From Gordionus sp. m RMFG-2023 (lineage: Eukaryota; Nematomorpha; Gordioida; Chordodea; Parachordodidae): a stretch of DNA of 64,000 nucleotides. Positions 27,701-39,700 of this stretch are shown piece by piece (the stretch's first letter is position 1; each line of letters starts with the position of its first letter). The notes under the pieces are model-generated. The model worked only from the letters and a program-made list of their open reading frames with translations, was not told the origin of the DNA and made no database searches. The stretch lies in the NCBI RefSeq assembly GCF_954871325.1, contig NC_088777.1, forward strand, positions 2,296,509-2,360,508, written 5' to 3'. A program made the position numbers and the translations under genes.

Positions 27701-30700
27701 TATGATTGACATTATATATTTTCTATTGAATGCAACAATAAAGTCATATGTGTAGTATAATTTTAGACGCTTATTTTTTTTTGTAAATGGAAAATATTGA
27801 TATTTTTTATGAAATTGGTTCAAAGATAAATAAAAATGAATATAAATAACGGATCGGTTTTTAGTAATATCGGATCGAATGGGTGCAAAATTTGTGGATC
27901 GGCACCACCATAGATTTTTAGGAAAAAAAAACGTATGGCCCTGCACCGAATAGCTTAATTGTATCCGGACCTTCTCTTTTCAAATAAAATTATGTGTATA
28001 GGTTTATCAAATTTAAAATGATAAATCACCTAAGTAACAAAAAATGAAAAAACCTGAAAGAAATAGTGTATTTGTAAGGCGTTTTGTAAAGCGTAGACGA
28101 ATGTCTGAGTAAAAAGGATCCCTCTACGTTGAGCTCGTCTAGAATAGCGTCCGCTCTCTTCTGGGTCATATCGCCGAAGTAATAACTGGAAAACATAAAA
28201 AAAAACAATGTAGCGTTAAGTTTGCATAAATACTAACCAAGATTGAAGATTCATTCATTAATAGTGTTAGCACATTGAAGTCAGCTGTTAGTCAGACTGT
28301 AGCTTACATCGCCGGACTTCAATGCATGTACACCTTTTTCTGATAATTTTAAGAAGGAACCGAGACTTGGTAACTCATCTCAGCACAACTTTTACTTTAC
28401 CCATGGATTTCAGATGTTTTAAATTTAAATTATTGTTCATTTTAGAATCCTGGCCGTGTCGGACTAATTTAAAAATAATGTTGGAAAATCATGAATGGAT
28501 CGTTTAATGTGTCAATCATCTTTTCGAGTTCCCTTTTTGAAACAATTAGCAAAATGCCGCTAAAATTAAATCAAAATAACCGATATTTTTTAAAAATTCG
28601 AGACCACATGTCGAAAAAAATGGTCAAAAATAAAAATCTACAAAAAAAAAATTCCCTTCGACCTCTGCGTTGGTAGAATTTTAAATATTCGCATTTTGAT
28701 GTGCAAAGTGCACTTAAATATGCGAATTTAGGGCAACTCAATAAATATGCGAATATTGGATAATTTAGCCGTAAATTTTAAAAATTACCAATTCGAATAA
28801 AAAATTTAAGTTCACCTTAATGATTCGACCGATTCGTGTGTCCGCTCGCTATCACCGACCGGAGACCCAATCATATCGCCACTACTCTCCAGCGGTAGAG
28901 TTAGAAAATCACAGCTTTTACCGATGGGTTCGCCCAACGATACCTTGAAATCTTTGCACCTCAAGGGGTGCTGGGTGTAATAGTCAACTAGGGCGGATAG
29001 GTCGGGAAAACAAATATGGGGTGTTAGGTAATAGTTGAAAACCCCGTTCTCGAGATATTTCCATTTGATTCGGCAATGCTGGGGCTTGTTTTGCCACCTT
29101 TGCAAGGGTTGGGTTTTCATAAAAATTTATTTAGATCTTTTTTTACTATATATAGCAAATATAAATGAAATTTAAAAAAAAACAATTCAATTAAATTAGA
29201 GGGTGAGATGGGTTTTACTTGTATTGCTATATGGATCCATGAATAGCAACGCAAATATCGTTAAGCCTTCATAGGTAGAAGGCTTAATCGCTATTTAGCT
29301 AGCATTCATCAGGCGTTCTATACCCAAGATTATATACGCTTTCCATTACAAAGATCTACTGTTTAAGCATGAGTTATATATTGGCATAATGCTTCAGGCT
29401 CGAGTTAATATAAAATTTTAGAGACAGATCCGTGGCTCCAGACCTCTCTTCCATGAAAAAAAAGTGGGGGCATTGGTTTCCGTTCTCCATCACTCCCTCT
29501 CTGCTTTTATCTCTCGGGAGAATAAGCTGTTTGAGTCTATTCTGACCTGCAAGTTGTTATTCACACTTGAGTGAGCAATTGTCAACCTGGAATTTTGCAG
29601 ACCCATCCACACTCCAGAAAGCTTTGGGAAATTACCCGAGGGTCTCATTCCTTCGATTGGATTTCCTCTTATAGCGTGATATATTGGAACAATGTTCCGC
29701 TTTCAACCAAGTTATTCTGAATCGGGCTACAAATGGTTGTGGGCGATTAACTTGTTAAATAAAAAAAACGGCTTTTTCCGCTTTGCCTTGGGGTACGATA
29801 CATCGCTTCCTTCAAAAATTGTAATAATTGTTTGTTTTTTTCTACCCTTCAGATTCCAAAGGACAAATATTGATCGCTTTCCATGGCACACAATCAGTAA
29901 CCCGATCTCAAAAATAAATCCAGAAAAGGGCGCCAATATCCCATAAACACTGGAGCTAAATCTCTTATGCTTAAGCAACATCAAGAGTTTTATAACCGAA
30001 TCATCTGGTCTTCTAGTTTTAGGATTACGTATGCGTTGGTATTTCTAATTAGAATTGATAGAAACACCTCTGGGATTAGTTCAGCAGATAAAATTTTGGA
30101 AATAATATGGGGGCCTTTCCCTGACAAATCTATTTTCGTGGACTATGTTTAAATCGAATGAAACTTTGCATGATGATTATATATGTTGCGAGGACCTAAA
30201 ATTTAATTTTTTATTTTAGGGCACTAACTCAATTACCTCCGGCCGGAGATATGGCGGATAAAAGCTAAAAAAAATGGCGTCGTTCCTAATACGCAAAAAC
30301 TGATAAAAAAAAGGATTATTCAAAATATATAAATATATATGATAGAGAACTATATTTGATCTCGTTAGATAGCAGTTGAATTCCTTTTGTCTAATAATAA
30401 TCTAATTTTTCCTTAAAAAAAATCTCAGCTGTTTCTATTTCTGGGAAAGAGAAACGTCAGTTAACTTCAATATATAATTTTATAAAAATTGGCATACATG
30501 CTTATTAAATGAATATAAATTAATATTGAAAAAGATTAGATTAGGATAACCATTGTTATAATTTTTATCGATAAAAAAAAGTCTTATAGATGGCGATGAA
30601 ACAACATTTAGTGAATTTTGAAGTCATTGATTTTACATTTCGTGGTGGTATTTTAAGCATACTGGATTTACAATTCCAAATAAAAAAAGGTTGAGAGGGT

Positions 30701-33700
30701 CTATAAGTAACATTTTCTACTTGACCTTAGTGAGAACTTGAACAAGATCTAGCAGAATAATCGCCTTCGCGTGTATATTTTTGCCAATTGCCCATGCTTT
30801 ACTAAATCTTTTACGAAATCAAATATAAGGAGTCCATCATTCATAATTTTTTAGGGGTAATCTATATATTTTACAAGTTTTTTCACTATTAGTAAGGACG
30901 CCATATTTTTTTAGTTTTCAGCCTTAACCCTCGGAACTAATCGAAGTCCTCATAACAGGCGCAAAATTTTACTACTCGATTTCAAAGAAGTTCACGAAAC
31001 CTGATCGATTCCACGTGGAATGAACATGTGAGGGAGACACGAAAAATGTATGTAACATTTATTCCATTCGTCAACCCTTGGTTTCTTCAGAGATCCTAAG
31101 ACATATCATATTATTAGGTAGAGAATTAAGCAAATTAATGATGATAACAATGAAGCTTTCAAGCCTATATATTCACCAAAGAGACTGCAAGTGCTATTCA
31201 TAATTTCGTATAACAATACCAGCGAAACCCAACTCACCTTTTTTAATCGTTTTTTCTTTTGTAAATATTTTTTTTTAGGAATGTGTCCCTGAAAAAAAAA
31301 ATAAATATTAAATTCACAAACTTTTTGAAACTTTAAATGGAAATAAAATATGTACGTTATTTCGATTATAAAAATAAAAACGTGTCCAAAATATAGATCT
31401 AGACAATTTTTATAAATTTAACATGGATTTCATTGAAATTTTAAAATTCGCTAATTTTTGAAACTTTTTGAATCATATTTTAAAATGGTTTTGGACACCG
31501 CCTTATTTATAAGATATAAAATAAAATTGAATTTATCTATTTTTTTGGTAACATAAATGAAAGGGTATAATCGCCTTGAAAAACTCCGCTATTTCTGATC
31601 AAAAATCGACCGTCTCCACCAGTCCCGCCAGCGCATTTTTTAAGCATATTTTCGGCGTCCCGCCTTGGCCTGGTTAAGGTGTGAAATAACCAAAGGCGAC
31701 TGGAGTCGGAATCTTCCTGCGAAGACTCGTGACCATTGGATCGGTCTTTGGCGCTGATCTTGAGGTTCGAAGTCAGTTTGCGGTTGATATCATTCACCGT
31801 AGGTTTATCTTGATGAGGCCTATCCTCGGGGTTAGAGAAACGTGGATCATTGGTTTTGGTAGTATGTTGAGTGACTTTTCCCGCGTTTGACGTCTGCCCC
31901 GATACACTGGATTGAGTTGGGACATTTTGACGCGCCTTATGAGTTATTTCCGTCGCAAACGCAAGATGCGCGGATTTCTTTTCTATCTCGACTCCGTTTT
32001 CTCCATCGTCGAGTTCGGCAAATTCGTTATTATCCTTCGTATCCTTACTGGCTACAGTTCCGGCAAATTTGGCGGCATCGTTAGACCCGCGAAGTTCGGC
32101 ACCATGGTTATCGCCCATATTTTGAATTTTATTCAAGGCCGAGGTAATATCCCCGAAAAAGTACAATTTAATGGCCGTTAGCACTAAGTAAAAGGGTGTC
32201 CAATTAGGAATCTTGGTTTTAAAAATTAAATAAATAATATATTATTCTTTTAAAAAAAATATTAAGAAAATTATGGAGAATTTATATTTATCTACGATGC
32301 GCGTAGCATTTTTTTTATTTATTTATAGCAAATAACGTAAAATTGTGGCGCCAAAATTAGAAACATTTTTAAAAAAATGTTACCCGCAAAATTTGAGATA
32401 ATATTTACTAAAAATGTAAAATGATGTTGTTATAGGGCTCGTTTTGAGCCGATTTTTCAAAAAGGCTAACTCAGTATTTTAGTCAGAAAATAATTGCTGG
32501 AGCCCCGAGATTTTCTAATATATGTTCTAGACCTTTGCTCCTTCTATGAGCAAAATCTTCAGGGCTTTCGTAACATTTTTTCTGGATGAAATATTTGTTT
32601 TTATAAACACCCGCCAAATTTGAAATGATTTTTTCGGGAAATGTAAAATGAGTATAAATAACTAAATATATATAAATATATGTATATATAATGATATATA
32701 TGCATATCGTAGGGGGGTTGAGTATTGTATTGTTCTAAGTCCATTTTTATTGAAATTGTTCGTATCGCATTTAAATTTTTTTTAAAATCAAAATGTGATG
32801 AACGCAAATGAAAGAATTATTTTCTAAAAATTATATTTTGACATTTTTATCGTGGGTATATAAAATATGGTAAGGTATAATTTGTGGGAGATAGAACATT
32901 ATAATATTCAGCCGAGAAAAAACTTTTAAATCCTTGGATCTGACATACATGATTCCGTGTTTGATGGGACTAGATAAATCGGTTTCTATTACTTTTTTAA
33001 AAAAAAATTAAATAAATACAGGTTGCCAAACTAACAAAAGTAAAATGGAGTTAATCTTACCCCCCCCCCCCCTTTCAAAATTCCAAACAGCTGTTCTGAA
33101 TGGTGATTTTTTTATTTCAAATAATAGGAATAAGCACGAAAAACACATCTTTAAAAAGTATTTTAAGATATCGTCACTAGTTCCTGTCGATTTGTAATTG
33201 ACACATTTATATTATTTTTTTCTAGAAGAAAAAGGAATACTTTAAGGAAAATAAAAATAAATTTAAAATAAGTTAAATATTGATGATAAGAAATTTTGGG
33301 ATGTTATAATAATCACCTTATGATTAAATTGTAAAAACTTTTTCTATAAAAAAAAAGTTAAATGGTGTCTGAGCTTCTTTCAGATTTGAGAATATAAAAA
33401 AGTAGGACCTCATTTCCGTTTTTTATTTAAAGAAAATTTCGCTAGAATTAATTTTCATAATTTATATATTTTTTTTTCCCTTTCTTTTCGTAACTTTAGT
33501 TCATTTATTCTATTTATATTTATTTCATTCTTTTAATCTATTTATTTTATTCATTCTAAAAAAAATCTAGAATATCCCGTCTTGTAAACTCATGTAATTA
33601 AGCTAATATTTAATTAAAGTCTAAATGTCTAATTTTTTGAAATTTTTTTTTAACAAATCTTGATATTTAAAAGAAAACCGCGAAAATGTTTCGTTCCATT

Positions 33701-36700
33701 TAAGTGGTTCAATTTATGATTATTTCTTTCAATAATTAATTGTTCTATTTGATTTATTAGTGGTTCAATTTATAATTATTTCTATCAATAATTAATTGTT
33801 CTATCTGATTTATTATATTTTTGGTGTAATAAAATGTTATGTTTTATTATTTTAGTAGTTAAAGATGAGAGATAAATTATCACAAAAATTATTTAGACAA
33901 AAAAAAAGAATTTGTAAACATATAAGGGGAATGTCACTACACCATATCAATGTCAAATATGATTATTCTTCGAAAAGAGAAATAATTTTTGAATGTCAAG
34001 AGGAATAATATTTCTATGAGTGTAATACTTTCGTCACGTGTCATAAATACGAATTTTTCTTCGCTAGAATTTTCGGGGAGTTTTCTGTGCTAAAAAATTT
34101 AAAAATATTACAAAAATAGAAATATGGCGCCAAAAACTATCACGTTATTAAAAAAAATTATCTACGTCACGCGATAGTTCAAAAAGAATAATAGAATAAT
34201 CAAACTTTCAGGATAATCTTGCGTTTCAATTTTTCGGGAGATGGTAACATGTCGGGATCGTCTTCGTGATTGACGGGCGAGGTTAGTAACAAATCGCCGA
34301 ATATTTCTTTGAACAGCGAGGCCAATATTTTCATTTGGTAAAGCGAGCAATGATCTTCGATGGATAGGATCAAGGGGTAGCTGTTTAAAAATCATATTAT
34401 ATATATAACGGGGAATGTGAATTCGAACCCGGGATCAGGAAATTTCGTAATTGTTTGGTTGGAACGGAGACCGATTTTAGGACAACTCATTATACCCGGG
34501 GTGAAATGGACCTGGGGTAGGTTCGGACCCCTCTTAGGAAGTTGGTTTTAATTAAGTTCCCGTTATCAAAGTTCGCATTTAAATGAAATTTAAAATTCTT
34601 GAAACCGGGTTCGGTTTCGCATCCCTGATATATATATATCGGACTTGCTGATGCAAATATTATACGACTTGGTCCAAATTTTAATGCTTTATTTCAAGCC
34701 AGGCTCTAACCCAAACCGGATTTTTATATTTGACCATTTTACGGTCCCGGATATTTAAAAATAATTTTGGATGTGTGTAAATTGTTTCGAGAGGTGGAAT
34801 TGAGAATATGAGCAGTAAAATGTAACGTTAAGCGCTACATTATGCCATTCTTAATTTTGCAGCTGATTAATTTAAAAATTTATCTATTTTTAAGTCGGCC
34901 CGGCTGGGATTTTGTAAAATATTTTTAAAAATAAATCTGAATCTCACTAAGATAATTCTTAATATCACCCATCACAACTGCAAGATTCGGTAGACATGGT
35001 CTTTATTAGTCACTAATCCAATCAATTAAATATTTTATGATTGACATCTTATTATTAATTTTTGACATTTATGCGCCATTTACTGTAAAAAAATAACTCT
35101 ATATTTAAACATTATTTGAATGACATTTGTAATAATATAAAAATCACACAACAATTTTTAAAGCCCGGTTCAGCTCAGGATTATTTTTAAAATAAAATTG
35201 TAATGGCGGTTTCGATAGTGCTATTAGTAATATACTGGTCACGTTTAATCGATCCGAAAGATGGTTCAAGTCCAGAGACATTTTGCTCAATCTATAGATA
35301 GATCAGTATATCTAGATACTCACTCAGTATCCATGAAGGCGCATGCCCTGAGGGCGATCAAAACTTCCCTGACACCTATTTTGGTGGTCAGGGTCATGCC
35401 GTGATAAACGAGGGGCAGGGGTTGCAATTGTGACGCGTGGTTAGCCTGCAACACGGTGCCGCTAAAACTGCAAGAGTTGCTGAGTAAAGAATTGGTGGAA
35501 TTGTTGGAATATGAAGAAGCGGAAGGATAAAATCCGTCCCAGCAATCAATCTCCAAGCATCGGCCATGGTAAGGGTAGGTCAAAGCGGATATGTAGGCTT
35601 CCGGGCTGGATTCACTGGAGAGTTGGTCACCGGTAAGGTAACTGGGTATGGGAAATGGTGGATACACATTAGCCAAATAAAATAGTAAATCGAATTAAAG
35701 CGAAAGGATTCTATATGTTCCATATAATACAAATTATTGGTGGGAAATTTTGAACCAAACCGACCTCAGTTCAAAATATTGTTTTAGAAGAACTGAACCA
35801 AGGCCGAAAGTAAAATTAATAATATCTTTCCACTTTCTAAATATATAAAATAACGCGACAAAACGGCTAAAACAATTTTTCGTGATATTTTGAACCATTT
35901 TTTCTTGATAGTGCGTTAATAAGTTAGATTACGCACATAAATGCTTCAGTTTAGGGTTAAGTAAGTTATCGAGCTATCGAGAGACAGGATCCCTAGGAAT
36001 TTCAGATAATTTTGCCGTGAACCTTCCGAAGTAAGTTAGTATAAAAGTTCCGATTTACGATTTTATTCAGAAATAAATATTATGTAAGCCTCAAGATTTT
36101 AAAGAGTTTCCAAAACTTTCTTCTAACTATAAGAAAAAATTTCGAATACATAATACTTATTTTGGCTTAAAATCTTAATTAGAGTCGTTTTTTTTAAATA
36201 TCGACAAGAATCGGCCATTTTAACAACTGTAAATGTTGAAGTTTGTACTATTTTTATGAAAAAATAAAACAAATACGAGAATTCATGGCAAAATTATATC
36301 AATTCATAGAGTAAGACACTCAATGTACGCTCGAACATGATTCAGCCAAAGATTTAGATCTATCTTTTTCGCAAATAGGAATGAAAATATTTAAGTTATT
36401 GATAAAATCTAGGGTGAATAAAAGCGTAGCTTTTTAAAATTACTACTTAAACCCCATATGACGGAATATTAATAAGGAAGTTAATTAGCTGTTTGTTATA
36501 TGGATATACGTGTTGTGAGACGAATTTATCCAGTAATGCGATAACGGCCTAGTCATATCCTGATTCACTTCCTTGCAAATAGGATCCAGGAGGTCATTCT
36601 TCGAATCGTACAAATAATCTATAAACTTATGAAATAATTAATATCTTCTTTTAAAAAAATATTTTTCGAGAAATTTTATATTTAAAAGGGTCTACTAATC

Positions 36701-39700
36701 CTAAATATCAATATAATTAATAATAATAATAAAAAGGTAGGAGAATAAGCTCATTTTTACATTTAAAAATTAAATCATTTTTTTTGAAGAATTTAAGAAA
36801 GTTTATTAATTTTTGAAAGTTCGAGAAATTATAGAAATTTACTAAAGTCGCGAAATTTTTAAGGGAAAAAAAACATGGTAAGCAAAAATTAATTTATATT
36901 ATTTTTCAAAATTAAAATAAGAAGAGAGAAGAGAATTGGTAGGAAATTATAAATTCCTGAAATTTGAAAAAAAATTTAATGGAAGATTTTGGTCATCTTT
37001 TATGAGGAAGTTTCGAAATTTTGAGATTTTTAGAAAAATATATATTTAGGAAATAGTCCAAGGAAGGAATAAGCTAATTGCCTTGAAAAAAGTGATAAAA
37101 TCTCAGGTTTTTCGATTTAGCAAAAAAAAACAAGGGTCACGTCACCTCTCAAGATCGCCCAATCAATCAATCAAAAACGAATCGAATAATAAATTATTCG
37201 TATTTGACTTTTATTTTAAACGACAAATAATTTGCTACAGTAGCAATTCCTATTCCTATTTGATTGGTATGATTACGAATATATTCGATCCGTTTAAAAA
37301 AAACCGAAGAACGAATAATTCATAATTCGATATTCGTGTTCGAATAGGCCTACTCCCAAGTGCGACCATGGAATAGTATTGCACCACCCCTTGAATCGTC
37401 ACCGACACCTGCGAACCATTAATATAGGCCTTACTTTTTAAAGCCGTCGTCACATTGTGAGATATAATGGCATTTGCTTTCGCGCTTTCGGCTAACTCAG
37501 GAAACCTTGTCAAGGTTTTTGAAAGCGTAACTTTATAAAATACTAGGAAAAGGTGGGTAAATTTAAAAAAACCTTGAGGCCGCTGATAAAATTATTTGGA
37601 GGGGGGGGGGCAAAAAAAATCGGGGCTCATTTAGTACCTCTTTGCGCAAGAGATATATGTCGCTCATATCTTTGGTGAGATCTTCGATGTATTCGTCCAT
37701 GACCTGTTTAATGTGATCGGGTTGTATGAATTGCTGATTTGTTTCCTTAAAGAGAATTTTTTTTTAAATAGGTTCTTCATATAAAACTTTTCTTTCTCTC
37801 TTTCTTTCTTTCTTTCCTTCCTTCCTTACTTTTTTTTTAAAATTTCTTTTCCACAAAATTAATCAACCAATCCCATAAATTTCAAGAATGTAAAAAAAAA
37901 AAAAATTATCTACTTTTTGCACTTGAACCAAAAACTTATTGAATTCGTCCAAGGTAACTGTCTTGCCGTCGAGAGAAAATTCGTTGAGATGCAGAGAGTA
38001 TATCTGGAAATATCGATTGAAAGATTAAAACAATTGAATAAATAATTCTAAAAAAAGGATAACTCACCTGATTGCATTGCAACAGCTGATTATACACGAA
38101 CCGGAAATCGTCGAAGGTCAGGTCCTTCCCTTCGTTATTTTCAAAGTCGAGCGAGACACACAGGTGTTTGACGAGGGAATTACCGCATTTGACACCAATC
38201 TTGTTGAGCAAAAATTTGACGTCCTGCCAAGCCAATTTCCTTTGGTGGGGTAAGATAATAAATAATGAATATAAGTCAGATTTCTATAGGATATTTTTTT
38301 GAATATTTAGCATTCTTAAATGACAATAATTTCTGAACTGCATTAGTGGTATAATTAGTTAAAGCAGCATATACATATTTTTTTTTAAGCATACGCTTGA
38401 CTTTTTGCATATTATGTTTTATTGCAAATGTAGCATAATATGAAAATAAGAGGATACCTCCTACTATATAATATAGTAATATTTTTAATGACAGAAATAA
38501 GGATTATTCTAAGCTACCTACAGATAGGCATTTATCAACCTCAACATTAAAAAAACACATTCAATACATTAAATCGTAGTTTTCAGATTATTCAGAATAT
38601 TATAATTATATCCAGTCCAGCTATTGTACCGCAACCATATTACAATATGGCAAGTCGTACAATTTCATCAGGCACAAAAGATACAGCAAGGGGACTGCTT
38701 AGCAAAAAGCAGTATTATAAAATACAAAAACTTATTGTAACCTTGACCTTGACCTTAACAAGGTGTTTGTGTATGATGCCCCGTAATACCACCATTTAAG
38801 AGAAATAAATAAAGACGTAGTCGCAGTGAGACCCCTGTGTGTGGGTTACCTCAATTAGGCACTGTCTAATGGCATTATATGCAAAACACAAAAATTAAAC
38901 AGGAATTTTTCTTGTAAATTAAATTTAAACCAGAGTATATATGGTAATTTTAATAACTATAACTTTTTTGATTGTTATATAACATATAAAATATTATATT
39001 TTTTTTAAACAAAATTTATTATACAAGAATAACTATAAAAAAATATTGTTAAAGATATGAAAATTAAATTAAATTTTTTTTTGTATATATATAGAAAGAA
39101 AGAATGAAACAATTACATAATTGTCTAAGATTTTGCAATAAAAAAATATAGGAAAATTTATAACATCTTATCAAGTATGTCATTGAATCTTGGGGAAATT
39201 TTTTGAGTTTTTAATTTTAAGATTCCATGTTTTTTTGAAACAATTATAAATATAAATAAATTCAAAATATAATTTTAAAAGAAAAAGCTGAAAATTGTCA
39301 TAAATATATTTTGAGGAAAAAACCAGATATTGTAAATTGATGTCATTAGAAAAATGTGATAACTAAATAAGTAGACACTAGATAAGAGTATTTTATTTGA
39401 ATAGATATATAAATATTAAACAATTATAAGGAATAAATTAAAAATATAATTTAAGGTAAAAGTAAAAATTGTCATGACGTATGTCTCTTATATTTCTAAA
39501 ACATATTCACAAAATAGTGTTTTTTCCTGTTAATGGAAGTTAGCCTTTAGATTCCTCCACAATATCTGCTCAATATGGTGTCCATGCAAGGATTGGTCAT
39601 TTGGATTGATAAAATTTTGACTATGATTTATATTGTGTCTAAATAATAAAACCTAATAAGATAAAATTTTAAATTTTTTTTAATGCTTCTACAAGATTTT

